A DNA stretch of 64,000 nucleotides from Terriglobus roseus (GTDB lineage: Bacteria > Acidobacteriota > Terriglobia > Terriglobales > Acidobacteriaceae): positions 3,658,001-3,722,000 of the forward strand of contig NZ_FNSD01000001.1 of the NCBI RefSeq assembly GCF_900105625.1, given 5' to 3'. Position numbers and translations under genes: made by a program. The notes under the pieces were generated by a model that saw nothing but the letters and a program-made list of their open reading frames with translations, ran no database searches and was not told the origin of the DNA. Positions 27,059-35,618 of the stretch are shown piece after piece. How positions within the stretch are numbered: the first letter of the stretch is position 1; each line of letters begins with the position of its first letter.

Positions 27059-28219
27059 TCATACCGACTGGGGAACCAGCGCCACAATGTCCTGGTCGTA
27101 GATATCTTTCTTACGATCGGCCAAAGCGGTGAAGCGGGTGTAGGTCTGCTCGACTTCTTCCTTGGTCAGGTCGAAGCCCAGCTCCTTCAGGCGATGTTCC
27201 AGCGCGCGGCGACCACTGTGTTTGCCCAGCACGATGGTGTTGCTGTTCACACCGAAGATGGCGGGCTTCATGATCTCGTAGGTCAGCGGATTGGCCAGCA
27301 TGCCGTGCTGGTGGATGCCGCTGGCATGTGCGAAGGCGTTCTTGCCGACGATGGCCTTATTGGGCGAAGGCGCGAAGGAGATAATGCCGTCCAGCATCTT
27401 GCTGGTCGCGCCAATCTCATCCATCTTCAAGTTGTTGCTGTAGGGGTACTGATCGTGGCGGATCTTAAAGAGCGCCGCTACCTCTTCCAACGCGGCGTTG
27501 CCGGCACGTTCGCCGATGCCGTGCATCGACACCTCCACCTGTCGTGCGCCGCCCTGCACACCGCTCACAGTGTTGACGACGGCCAGACCCAGGTCGTCGT
27601 GGCAGTGCGTAGAGAAGACAACGTTCTTGGCACCGCTGAAGCGAGCGCACATCGTCTCGAAGATCTCGCGGTACTCCGATGGTGTCGAATAACCAACGGT
27701 ATCCGGCAGGTTAATCGTCGTTGCACCGGCTTCGATCGCCACCTCGACCATCTGTATCAGGAAATTGCGATCGGAGCGCGTAGCGTCTTCCGCTGAGAAC
27801 TCGACATCTTCCACGAAGGTCTTTGCGAGACGCACACATTCGCCGGCCTGGTCCAGTGCCTGCTGGCGCGTGATGCGCAGTTTGGCTTCCAGATGCAGGT
27901 CGCTGGAGGCGATGAAGGTGTGAATGCGATTGCTGCCCGCACCCTCCACGGCGCGTGCCGCACGCTCAATGTCGCCCGCCTTGCAGCGTGCGAGTGCGGC
28001 GATGCGCGGTCCGCGCACCTCGCGGGCAATGGCCTGCACGCTGGCAAAGTCGCCGTCCGAGGCGATCGGAAAGCCAGCCTCGATGATGTCCACGCCTAAC
28101 GTACCGAGCTGGTGCGCAAAGCGCAGCTTCTCTTCATGGTGCATGGTGCAGCCCGGCGATTGCTCGCCATCGCGCAGCGTGGTGTCGAAGAAAAATACAC
28201 GGTCGGATGTAGTGCTCAT
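27059..28219 (-). CDS. leuA: 2-Isopropylmalate synthase lacking the C-terminal regulatory domain
   Basis: LeuA condenses acetyl-CoA with 2-oxoisovalerate. The TIM-barrel catalytic domain is complete: DTTLRDGEQSPGCTM at about 12-26, metal ligands in STHCHDDLGLAVVN, GIGERAGNAALEEVAAL, and the subdomain HASGIHQHGMLANPLTYEIM followed by LGKHSGRRALEHRLKELGF. The protein ends at residue 386 (DIVALVPQSV). Usual LeuA enzymes run to about 510 residues, with a leucine-binding allosteric domain after this point, and only 101 bases separate this stop from leuB. NifV-type homocitrate synthases have this short length, but the neighbours make LeuA the better call. GAGGGACC precedes the ATG. Confidence 0.9.
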   Translation of the reverse strand: MSTTSDRVFFFDTTLRDGEQSPGCTMHHEEKLRFAHQLGTLGVDIIEAGFPIASDGDFASVQAIAREVRGPRIAALARCKAGDIERAARAVEGAGSNRIHTFIASSDLHLEAKLRITRQQALDQAGECVRLAKTFVEDVEFSAEDATRSDRNFLIQMVEVAIEAGATTINLPDTVGYSTPSEYREIFETMCARFSGAKNVVFSTHCHDDLGLAVVNTVSGVQGGARQVEVSMHGIGERAGNAALEEVAALFKIRHDQYPYSNNLKMDEIGATSKMLDGIISFAPSPNKAIVGKNAFAHASGIHQHGMLANPLTYEIMKPAIFGVNSNTIVLGKHSGRRALEHRLKELGFDLTKEEVEQTYTRFTALADRKKDIYDQDIVALVPQSV

Positions 28220-28235
28220 CGGTCCCTCTGTTTGA

Positions 28236-28280
28236 AGTATAGCGATAAGGAATGCTTATGTGCGGTGATAGCATCATCAC
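28236..28280 (-). promoter_or_regulatory. leuA promoter with two LysR-type palindromes
   Basis: Read on the minus strand, a -10 box TATACT (28241-28236) lies 16 bases before the leuA ATG, with no good -35. Just upstream is ATAAG-N5-CTTAT (28245-28259), which contains the LysR-type T-N11-A pattern and overlaps the -35 position. Further up is GTGAT-N6-ATCAC (28265-28280). The two centres are about 20 bases apart, close to two helical turns, as in the recognition and activation sites of LysR regulators. The divergent LysR gene begins 52 bases beyond. Confidence 0.65.
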
Positions 28281-28331
28281 AAGTACTTATAGGGCGACTG
28301 TTGCCTAGCAGTCTCAGGAGTGAGAACCGAA

Positions 28332-29255
28332 GTGGATCTGTTCGCACTGGAAACCTTTCTCGCCGTGGCGGAGGAGCGCAGTTTCTCCCGCGCGGCGGCG
28401 CGCCTGCATCGTACGCAGCCGGCGGTCAGCCAGGCCGTCGCCAAGCTGGAAGGTGAGCTTGGTGAGGCGCTTTTTGACCGCGCATCGCGTGATGGCCTTC
28501 TTACAGACGCCGGGGAAGTGCTGCGGGAGTACGCGCAAAAATTGCTGAACCTGCGGGTCGAGGCGAACCACGCGCTAGGCGAGTTGCGCAGCCTGCATCG
28601 TGGCAGCCTGAATCTTGCGGCGAATGAGTACACGTGCCTGTACCTGCTGCCGGTTTTGGACGGTTTCCGCCGCGAACATCCGCGGGTAAAGGTTAGTGTG
28701 CAGCGGTCGCTGGCCAGCCGTATCGCGGATGAGGTGCTGCTGCATTCCGTCGAGATCGGCGTCCTCAGCTTCAAACCGGACGATCGCGCCTTGAAGTCCA
28801 TCGTGGTCTATCGCGACGAACTCGCGTTTGTGGTGAACCCGCGACACGCACTGGCACGCATTAATTCCGTGTCGATCCGTGACCTGGGTGATCAGAACTT
28901 CATTGCGCACAATGTGCCATCACCCCAGCGGCTGAAGGTGTTTGAGGCCTTCCGGCGTCACAAGACGACGCTGCGGATCGACGTCGAGCTACCCAGCCTG
29001 GAGGCCGTGCGACGTTTCGTTGAACTGGGGAATGGGGTAGCGCTGGTGCCTGCGCTGACCGTAGAGCGCGAACTGAAGAGCGGCGCGCTGGTCCGCGTCC
29101 AGGTGAAAGAACTGCAGATGGAGCGCAAGCTGCGACTGGTTCACCGGAAGGAAGCGAACCTGTCCCACGCAGCCCTGGAATTCCTTAAGGGTGTGAGGGA
29201 ATATGCTGAGACGACGGGCGGTGCATACTGCTTTCTTCCCGAGCGTGCGGATTGA
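28332..29255 (+). CDS. LysR-family regulator divergent from leuA
   Basis: A 307-residue LysR-type regulator. The N-terminal winged helix-turn-helix reads DLFALETFLAVAEERSFSRA, then ARLHRTQPAVSQAVAKLE; the C-terminal effector domain begins near residue 90 (GSLNLAANEYTCLYLLPVLD). I prefer GTG 28332 because the HTH starts there and AGGAG lies 11 bases upstream; GTG 28320 is in frame but overlaps AGGAG. Position and the palindromes in the shared promoter suggest that it controls the leu/ilv cluster, perhaps with an isopropylmalate-type co-inducer as for LeuO- or CbbR-like regulators. The effector is not known. Confidence 0.9.
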   Translation: MDLFALETFLAVAEERSFSRAAARLHRTQPAVSQAVAKLEGELGEALFDRASRDGLLTDAGEVLREYAQKLLNLRVEANHALGELRSLHRGSLNLAANEYTCLYLLPVLDGFRREHPRVKVSVQRSLASRIADEVLLHSVEIGVLSFKPDDRALKSIVVYRDELAFVVNPRHALARINSVSIRDLGDQNFIAHNVPSPQRLKVFEAFRRHKTTLRIDVELPSLEAVRRFVELGNGVALVPALTVERELKSGALVRVQVKELQMERKLRLVHRKEANLSHAALEFLKGVREYAETTGGAYCFLPERAD

Positions 29256-29372
29256 TCGCTTACTTCCGGCGACTGGGGCAGTCCTAACAGGTACAATGAA
29301 ACATGTACGTCCGTTGCGCGCGCCAGACTGGCTGCGATGAGTCACCGGAAGACGTTGAGGTTGGTCATACGA

Positions 29373-29975
29373 ATGAAGAAGATGATGTGGATGTGCGCTC
29401 TGCTGGCTGGCGCGATGTCGGCCCATGCCCAGGAGAGCCGCCAGGATGTAAGCCTTAGCGCAACCGGAAATATCCCGCCCCAGGTCAACGGTCAGGGATC
29501 GCAACTGAATGCCAGCATGGCTCTTGGCGCGCTGGCCAGCTACCGCTTTATGCTGACGCCTCGCAGTGCGCTGGAAGCGAACTACAGCTTCTCGCAGTAC
29601 AACAGCGACCTTACGGCGACCAGCTTCAAGCATTACCAGGTCCATACCCGGCAGCAGGAAGTCTCGTTCGGCTACGTCTATAGCCGTAACTACCGAAACT
29701 TCAATCCGTTTGCCGAGGTAGGTATCGGCGCTTTCATGTTCTCGCCCATCCGCGACTTTGAAACAGAGTCGCTCGATGCCAAGCGGCAGATTTCGCTGGG
29801 TGGCTTCTTTGGCGCCGGCGTAGCCTATGAGATCAGCCCCAGCTACGACATCCGCATCGGCTATCGTGGATTGGTCGCCAAGGCTCCCGATTTCAAGCTG
29901 GACGTCGATAACTTCAAGACCGGCAAGTATGAAGTGATTTCCATGCCCACACTGGGCGTGGCGTACCACTTCTAA
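29373..29975 (+). CDS. Outer-membrane beta-barrel protein
   Basis: A 200-residue exported protein with a signal peptide (MKKMMWMCALLAGAMSAHAQ). The rest alternates polar and hydrophobic residues in about eight strands (SALEANYSFSQYNSD, QQEVSFGYVYSRNY, ISLGGFFGAGVAYE) and ends with the aromatic C-terminal strand MPTLGVAYHF, typical of OmpA/OmpW-like small barrels. An in-frame ATG at 29337 would add 12 residues before the signal; 29373 is preferred. A similar barrel is encoded convergently just downstream. Confidence 0.75.
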   Translation: MKKMMWMCALLAGAMSAHAQESRQDVSLSATGNIPPQVNGQGSQLNASMALGALASYRFMLTPRSALEANYSFSQYNSDLTATSFKHYQVHTRQQEVSFGYVYSRNYRNFNPFAEVGIGAFMFSPIRDFETESLDAKRQISLGGFFGAGVAYEISPSYDIRIGYRGLVAKAPDFKLDVDNFKTGKYEVISMPTLGVAYHF

Positions 29976-30013
29976 ATTTCGCCAACCATTTCCGCCCTGC
30001 AGAGGGGCAAAGT

Positions 30014-30046
30014 AAAGGCCTCGGAGCGATCCGGGGCCTTCGCTGT
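30014..30046. terminator. Terminator between convergent barrel genes
   Basis: Stem AAGGCCTCGGA (30015-30025) / TCCGGGGCCTT (30030-30040) with one T:G wobble and a GCGA loop, followed by CGCTGTTTCC. It can serve both converging genes. Confidence 0.65.
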
Positions 30047-30066
30047 TTCCTGGCTGCCTATTGCGT

Positions 30067-30681
30067 TTAGTGGAAGTGGTAGGCCACACCCACAGAGACC
30101 ACCTTCGGACTCAGCCCCGCCGGGAAGCCCATCCACTTCTGATAGTCGAAGTCGCCGCGAACGTTGATGGACGGGACTACATTCACATCGACTCCGCCCG
30201 CAAAGGCGTAGAGGTTATAGGCCAGATTGGCTGCATCGTTGCGAAAATTGAAGACGCCGCGACCGTAGCTGACACGGGCGTATGGTGCGAAGCGACCGTA
30301 GTGCCGCACATACCGGCCGCCAAACTCGTAGGTGCGTTCGTACACATGGTCGCTCGCGCTCGAGTTCAACTGGCGAATATTCACTTCAACGCCGTAGTGG
30401 TACTTGAAATCGAGTGAAGCATAGCCACCGTAGCCGTATAGTCTCTCCGGTCCATAAAAGAAAGATGAGTCATAGCCGGCGGACGCGCCGGTGTAGCTTC
30501 CACCGATTTGCAGGTCGGCGGAACGGCTGGCGGTGGTGGAGGAGGCCTGCCCACTCACATGACCGGGGAAGACCGCTGACGCGAGCATCAGAACCAAGCC
30601 TGCCACAAAGGATCGCGAACGGTACGAAATGATCCGACCTTCGTCGCCTTGACTTTGCCCGCCGTTCGTTCTCGATTTCAA
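30067..30681 (-). CDS. Outer-membrane beta-barrel protein
   Basis: About 204 residues. A hydrophobic signal segment SFVAGLVLMLASAVFPGHVS is preceded by a long charged n-region, and the mature part shows barrel strands (YDSSFFYGPERLYGYGGYAS, YARVSYGRGVFNF) ending VVSVGVAYHFH. The start is uncertain: TTG 30681 has GAGGGAG eight bases upstream, TTG 30684 is adjacent, and an ATG at 30762 is further up. The terminal motif VGVAYHF matches that of the convergent barrel gene, suggesting an old duplication or a shared porin-like family. Confidence 0.68.
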   Translation of the reverse strand: MKSRTNGGQSQGDEGRIISYRSRSFVAGLVLMLASAVFPGHVSGQASSTTASRSADLQIGGSYTGASAGYDSSFFYGPERLYGYGGYASLDFKYHYGVEVNIRQLNSSASDHVYERTYEFGGRYVRHYGRFAPYARVSYGRGVFNFRNDAANLAYNLYAFAGGVDVNVVPSINVRGDFDYQKWMGFPAGLSPKVVSVGVAYHFH

Positions 30682-30828
30682 CAAAGAATCTCCCTCTCGC
30701 TTCGTATCTTTTGAGCCTTGGTCGTAAAGGCGGGAAGGGCTGTCCAGCGTGCCAGATCTCATTTGTCCAGGCTGTTCAAGTTTATCGAAGGGCGTAACGG
30801 CTCACCAGAGCCACATCCGAAAGCGGAG

Positions 30829-30857
30829 AAGGGGGAGGCACGATGTGCCTCCCCCTT
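30829..30857. terminator. Terminator after the M48-like gene
   Basis: Perfect 13-bp stem AAGGGGGAGGCAC (30829-30841) / GTGCCTCCCCCTT (30845-30857) with a GAT loop, 21 bases past the M48-like stop. T-runs are short on both sides (TTTTG on plus). Confidence 0.75.
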
Positions 30858-30877
30858 TTGTGTGCGGAACGATTGAG

Positions 30878-32770
30878 TTACTGGTTGTTTGGTGGAGCTC
30901 CAGCGGAAGGTGCTGCAACCGGTGCGGCCGGTGCAGTCGTTCCGGTGGATGCCGGCGGCGCTGCGACTGCGTTTCCTGCTGCGTCAGTCGTAGCGTTCGC
31001 ACCGGCGGCTGCGGCTGCGGCTGCAGCAGCGTCCAGAGCGTTCGTCGGAGCCTTGTAGTAGCTCAGCTTCAGGTAGACGGGCGTGACTTCGAAGGGCATC
31101 TTGTCGCGCGACGAGAGCAGCGGCTCATACGCTGGGTGCATCTGCACGACCTGGTCGGTCCAGGGATCAAAACGCAGGAAGCTTGCCAGCGGCATGGCCG
31201 CGTTCTGCTTCAAGTCGTTCATATCCAGCTTGCCGCCCTTACCCACGAGAGCCTGCAGCCAGAACACACCGGTCTTGGGGTCCTTGACCAGCGAATCGCC
31301 GATCATGGGCTCGTTGAGCGCGGTGAGCGCCTTGGAGCGCGCCTGAAGCTGTGCGAGGTACAGGCCGAACTGCGCGGAAGCATCGTTGAGTTCCTTGGGG
31401 CTCAGCAGCTCCACGGTCTTCTTTGCAGCCTCCTCGTTGTCGTGGTCCGTGTGATGCATCGGGATTCGTGTGAAAGCCGAAGTATCGGGGAACAGCAGGC
31501 GATCGTTAAAGGCGTACTTCGTATCCAGGCGATGGCCCTGGATGATGTGCGCCACCTGGAAGGCAATGATTGCGTACAGGTTATTGACCTGTTCGTTGGC
31601 ATTGCCGGGGACTGCCGTGGTGTCGATCAGGCTCTTGGAAAGGACGATGGTGTTGCCAATGGCCAGCGACTCCAGCGGCTCCGTGAGCAGGGTGCGCACA
31701 CGGATCGGACGTGCAACCTGGATGTTGTTGTATGCCAGCACGTTGCCGGCAATCTGCTCCATGATCTTGTCAAAGTCAGACGGAGCATCCAGCAGGCCCG
31801 CCTGGAAGAGACGGGTGACGACGTTGTCTTCGGCCTGCTGCACCCATGCGCGCTGTGCGCCCAGTGGCGATACATCCTGCGCATCGGCAGAGACGTCATC
31901 GGCGCCCTTTACCTCTACATCCACGTTTTCCGCGTCACCGGTGGGGACCTTCAGCGCGTAGCCCCAGATGTTGCTGACAGCCTTGAACTTGACGGTGTGC
32001 TCGTCGCTCTTTGGATCGCTCTCTTCTACGTAGAACGAGGTCGGCAGCCACAGATTTTCCTGCACATTGGTGCGCCAGGAATCAAAGTGGTAGAACTCGC
32101 GGAAGTCCTTCTCGGAACCGGCGAACGATCCGTTGAAGCGGACGATGTTGCCATTGCGACGCTCAACCCAGATTCGACCGAAGAAGCGTCCACGGGACTT
32201 GCTCGAGGCCGGTTCCACGTCGAACACCATCGTGGGCACGGAGCCGAGGAAGTCATTGCGAACAAAGCCGAACTTGTAGGTGTTCTTGTCGAAGCTGTGC
32301 GCGTCAACAAGGATCATCTGCACGAAGCCCACTTCGTTGAACTGCAAATGCAGCTGCTTGTTCAGGCCGCCGATGTAGGACATGGAGTTCTTAAAGAAAC
32401 CCAGCTTGCCCTTGGCCTTGTGATTATCTTCCGTCTCGTAAGTGTCTCCGCTCAGGACCTTCTTGAAGTCCACGCGGCCCAGAAAGTGCTGATCCGAAGC
32501 GGGTATCTGCAGTAGAGCCGGATCCGGCTTCATATTCTGGATGTAAGTTTCGACCAGCGGTGCGCGTTCCTGCACAACCTTGATCACTTCCGCTTCGCGT
32601 GCGATCGCTTTATCCAGAAGAGCAATCTGGGCTGGGGTCAGCTTGCGGGCGGGCAGGTCTTCCTTTTTCTTCTTGCCCAGCAGCGGTATGCCGGCCATTG
32701 CGGGCATTGCCGAAGTAGCAAGAAGGATTGCGGCGACACCCGCGATGCAAGACTTGCGAAGGTTCCTCAT
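30878..32770 (-). CDS. Exported M48-like protein with degenerate zinc motif
   Basis: A 630-residue exported protein (signal peptide near MRNLRKSCIAGVAAILLATS). Residues about 60-300 form a beta-rich domain containing VETYIQNMKPDPALLQIP and FLGRVDFKK. Residues about 360-560 resemble peptidase M48: RVRTLLTEPLESLAIGNTIV, then NNLYAIIAFQVAHIIQGH at 396-413. The position of the zinc motif HExxH reads FQVAH, so the first His and the catalytic Glu are missing and the protein is unlikely to be a working metalloprotease. The tail from about 580 is poly-Ala and Pro-rich. ATG 32770 follows AGGAG by 10 bases. A chaperone or assembly role in the envelope is conjecture. Confidence 0.7.
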   Translation of the reverse strand: MRNLRKSCIAGVAAILLATSAMPAMAGIPLLGKKKKEDLPARKLTPAQIALLDKAIAREAEVIKVVQERAPLVETYIQNMKPDPALLQIPASDQHFLGRVDFKKVLSGDTYETEDNHKAKGKLGFFKNSMSYIGGLNKQLHLQFNEVGFVQMILVDAHSFDKNTYKFGFVRNDFLGSVPTMVFDVEPASSKSRGRFFGRIWVERRNGNIVRFNGSFAGSEKDFREFYHFDSWRTNVQENLWLPTSFYVEESDPKSDEHTVKFKAVSNIWGYALKVPTGDAENVDVEVKGADDVSADAQDVSPLGAQRAWVQQAEDNVVTRLFQAGLLDAPSDFDKIMEQIAGNVLAYNNIQVARPIRVRTLLTEPLESLAIGNTIVLSKSLIDTTAVPGNANEQVNNLYAIIAFQVAHIIQGHRLDTKYAFNDRLLFPDTSAFTRIPMHHTDHDNEEAAKKTVELLSPKELNDASAQFGLYLAQLQARSKALTALNEPMIGDSLVKDPKTGVFWLQALVGKGGKLDMNDLKQNAAMPLASFLRFDPWTDQVVQMHPAYEPLLSSRDKMPFEVTPVYLKLSYYKAPTNALDAAAAAAAAAGANATTDAAGNAVAAPPASTGTTAPAAPVAAPSAGAPPNNQ

Positions 32771-32883
32771 GGTTGAACGACTCCTGATGTTGGTCCCCAA
32801 GGGGTAACAAGTTCAGCGTACATAAAAGTTAGGTAGGGCGGTGACTGTTCTCGCCGCCCGCAGATACGGGATTCTGTGATCTC

Positions 32884-34014
32884 TTAATCAGCAAGTTGGA
32901 AGCTGACGCTTACAACGCCTTCCCAGTCCGTAGGCTGACCGTTTGCCATGGCAGGCTGGAAGCGCATGCTCTGCACGGCGTGTACCGCCGCCTCATCCAG
33001 ACCATGTCCCAGACCGCTCTGCACGCCCACGACCGACACGGCTCCTGCAGCGGAGACGTGGATCTTCACCGAAACATTGCCTTCCAGATGAAGCTTACGC
33101 GCCTCTTCCGTATAGGTGGGCTTCGGCTTGAACAGCACCTTAGGTGAAGTCTTGGCCGGCGCCACAGAAGCTTGCGGCTGCTGGATGGAAGGTGGAGGCG
33201 TCGCCTTTGCAATCGCAATGGCGCCAACGGGCCGGGCTGACAGGGGACCGGTTCCGCCGGTCACGCCGGTGGAAATGCCCCGGATCGGCTGGACCGCGTT
33301 GTCATGGCCACCCATCTGACCGTTCGGCGATCCAGAGCCGCCAATCGCAATCTTCGACGGCGCTCCCATGCCGCTGTTGCCGGCTGGCATTCCCGGCGCG
33401 CCGCTGCGGCCCAGGTTGACCGGAGATACGGCGGGACCAGAGGTGTTGTTGATCGGATTCGTCATGCTGCCGAGACGAACCGGCGACGGATGCGCATCGT
33501 TATTCGGAACCGAAGCGGCCTGCGCCAGTTGAATGGCAACCGGTCGGGGTGCGGGTGGGGGAGTGACAGCCTTAGGGGCGGGGGGTGTAATGACTGGCAC
33601 CGGGGATGCCTTCATGATGACCGGCTGGATCTTCGGCGGCTCCGGAACTTCAATCTTCGGGATATCCGGGATATTGGGCGGCGTCACCTTTACGATCGGA
33701 GGCTTGGGCAGCTTCGGCGGCGGCGGTGGCTTCGGCGGTGCCTCCTTCTTGATCGGGATGGGGGCCGTCAGCGTCGTCAAGGTCGCCGTCTTCACGATCT
33801 TTTTCGCTGTCAGGCTCACCGCAATAACGATCAACAGGATCAGGCCATTGATGACCAGGGATGTGACGACAGAGCTCTTGCTCTGTTCCCCGGCGTCGAG
33901 AACGCCAAAGGTTTTGAATGCCAGTTCCCGCTGTGACGGAGTGGTGGAGACTCGTTCCGCCGGTGGTGCAGCAGAGGCACGGGTACGCTCCAGTTGGGCC
34001 TGCTCATTTGCCAT
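32884..34014 (-). CDS. TonB-family energy transducer
   Basis: A 376-residue protein with a cytoplasmic N-terminus, one transmembrane helix at about 53-73 (SLVINGLILLIVIAVSLTAKK), a long Pro/Lys-rich periplasmic region (PPPPPKLPKPP and similar, about 85-165), a Gly/Ser/Asn-rich stretch, and a C-terminal TonB domain (PTYTEEARKLHLEGNVSVKI, ending DWEGVVSVSFQLAD). TonB proteins pass proton-motive energy to outer-membrane receptors. ExbB and ExbD are not adjacent. The gene lies 113 bases upstream of the M48-like gene on the same strand. ATG 34014 is chosen; TTG 34032 is an alternative. Confidence 0.88.
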   Translation of the reverse strand: MANEQAQLERTRASAAPPAERVSTTPSQRELAFKTFGVLDAGEQSKSSVVTSLVINGLILLIVIAVSLTAKKIVKTATLTTLTAPIPIKKEAPPKPPPPPKLPKPPIVKVTPPNIPDIPKIEVPEPPKIQPVIMKASPVPVITPPAPKAVTPPPAPRPVAIQLAQAASVPNNDAHPSPVRLGSMTNPINNTSGPAVSPVNLGRSGAPGMPAGNSGMGAPSKIAIGGSGSPNGQMGGHDNAVQPIRGISTGVTGGTGPLSARPVGAIAIAKATPPPSIQQPQASVAPAKTSPKVLFKPKPTYTEEARKLHLEGNVSVKIHVSAAGAVSVVGVQSGLGHGLDEAAVHAVQSMRFQPAMANGQPTDWEGVVSVSFQLAD

Positions 34015-34396
34015 ACGTAGTGCAATCCTCAAACTTCAGTGTTAGGCGACCGCAGCGGGAGACCACTGCTATCGCCGTCCCCACCGCACGGGCGTGGGAT
34101 GCATACATGCCGTCATTACGGTCATGCGTCGATTCCGGGGCGGGCCACCTATTCCCGGTTACCTCAGAGGTAATCGCAACAAAACATGGGGAATATGGAA
34201 TCTAACCGCCATGATAAGCGACCCGGCCGTGAAAGCAATTGAATTCGCGTGGTCAACCTTTCGGGGCAATCATTCTTTTCCCTCTTTGGTCGGCCCGCAC
34301 TTTGAGACGTGGGGCATGGGTAAATAGGTCACCCGCCTTGTGCAAGAATCAGGGGAAGCGATCCCCTGTAAATTTCGCGGAATCATGAGAGTGCGA
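34015..34396. promoter_or_regulatory. Divergent tonB/galE intergenic region with palindromes
   Basis: A 382-base gap without a credible gene. It contains a perfect palindrome TTACCT-CAG-AGGTAA (34159-34173), which could be an operator, and a hairpin CAGGGGA-AGCGA-TCCCCTG (34350-34368) only 28 bases before the galE start, which would fold in the galE leader. The stretch 34180-34300 is AT-richer and is the likeliest promoter zone. Confidence 0.4.
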
Positions 34397-35368
34397 ATGA
34401 ATTATCTCGTTACCGGCGGTGCCGGTTATATCGGCGGAACCGTCTCCCGGCTGCTGCTTCAGCTTGGACACACTGTTACTGTGTACGACAACCTCTGTCA
34501 CAGCAATCGCACAGCCATCCCGGCCGATGCAACTTTCGTGCAAGGTGACCTCGTACAACGCGACCTCCTTACCGATGTGCTGTCGCAAGGCAACTTTGAC
34601 GGCGTCTTTCATTTCGCCGCTTTGATCGAAGCTGGCGAGAGTATGAAGAGGCCGGACCTGTATTTCCGGAACAACACCGCGGGTACGCTGTCCCTGTTGG
34701 AATGCATGCAGGCGACTGGTTCCACGCGCCTGGTCTTCTCCTCCACGGCAGCTTGTTACGGCGAACCCAAACGCACTCCCATTGAAGAAGATGACGACCT
34801 GCTTCCCACGAACCCCTACGGGGAGAGCAAGTTGCTGTCGGAATATATGATGCGCTGGTTTGGCAGCCAGATGGGTCTTCGTTACGCCATACTTCGTTAC
34901 TTCAACGTCGCCGGCGCCGTTGAAGGCTACGGCGAAGCGCACGAGCCGGAATCGCACCTGATTCCGCTTATTCTGGACACGGCGCTGGGCCTGCGGGATA
35001 GCATTCGGATCTACGGCAGGGACTACCCGACGCCCGACGGCACCTGCATTCGTGATTACATCCATGTGCAGGATCTGGCGGAGGCGCACCTGCTGGCGAT
35101 GGGGTCGCTCGATCGTCAGGAAAAGGCCACCTACAACATCGGAAATGGCACCGGTTTCAGCGTTCTGGAGGTCATCGAGAGCGCCCGGCGCGTTACGGGT
35201 CTGCCAATTCCCGTTCTGGAAGAGCCTCGTCGTCCCGGTGACCCCGCCGTCCTGGTCGCCAGCTCAGCCCGCATCACGCGCGAACTCGGCTGGAAGCCAA
35301 AATTCGCAGATCTGGACAGCATCATCGCCAGCGCCTGGCAGTGGCACCAGCAACTACGAGCAAAGTGA
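34397..35368 (+). CDS. galE: UDP-glucose 4-epimerase
   Basis: A 323-residue short-chain-dehydrogenase-family epimerase interconverting UDP-glucose and UDP-galactose for envelope sugars. The NAD-binding motif is MNYLVTGGAGYIGGTVSRLL; HFAALIEAGES is the GalE-type loop; the catalytic Ser lies in FSSTAACYGEP and the catalytic pair in NPYGESKLLSE (YxxxK). CIRDYIHVQDLAEAHLLA and YNIGNGTGFSVLEVI are further GalE signatures. ATG 34397 begins exactly at the conserved strand; an in-frame upstream extension to 34340 is not family-like. Confidence 0.94.
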   Translation: MNYLVTGGAGYIGGTVSRLLLQLGHTVTVYDNLCHSNRTAIPADATFVQGDLVQRDLLTDVLSQGNFDGVFHFAALIEAGESMKRPDLYFRNNTAGTLSLLECMQATGSTRLVFSSTAACYGEPKRTPIEEDDDLLPTNPYGESKLLSEYMMRWFGSQMGLRYAILRYFNVAGAVEGYGEAHEPESHLIPLILDTALGLRDSIRIYGRDYPTPDGTCIRDYIHVQDLAEAHLLAMGSLDRQEKATYNIGNGTGFSVLEVIESARRVTGLPIPVLEEPRRPGDPAVLVASSARITRELGWKPKFADLDSIIASAWQWHQQLRAK

Positions 35369-35388
35369 GCTTCGGGCGCGGAGGCTTT

Positions 35389-35409
35389 GCGTCGCGCAGT
35401 GCGCGACGC
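35389..35409. repeat. GC-rich perfect hairpin
   Basis: GCGTCGCGC (35389-35397), loop AGT, GCGCGACGC (35401-35409). It is 20 bases after galE, with no T-run, and lies before the true terminator. It may be a REP-like or transcript-stabilising hairpin. Confidence 0.4.
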
Positions 35410-35479
35410 CTGGGTGGAAGTCATGAACAAAGAGGTAGACCCGGGCGCTGGAGGAACCCACGTAGTACAAAGCAGATGA

Positions 35480-35510
35480 AACGGGAGAGCTTTTGGCTCT
35501 CCCGTTTTCG
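35480..35510 (+). terminator. Terminator after galE
   Basis: Perfect 11-bp stem AACGGGAGAGC (35480-35490) / GCTCTCCCGTT (35496-35506), loop TTTTG, followed by TTC. The transcript thus carries a 110-base 3' tail. Confidence 0.8.
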
Positions 35511-35618
35511 CATACCTGTCTTTGCGTCACTCTAGCCTAAGTCACTTGGAATCTGCTTCTTAAAAACTGGATGACGTGGGAGTGGGTTACTCCGGCGCCT
35601 TCACGATACTCTTGCCGC

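Noticed and set aside
28220-28331. Leucine attenuator or T-box leader before leuA
   Set aside because: The gap is too short, and no leucine-rich leader peptide, terminator/antiterminator pair or T-box sequence is visible.
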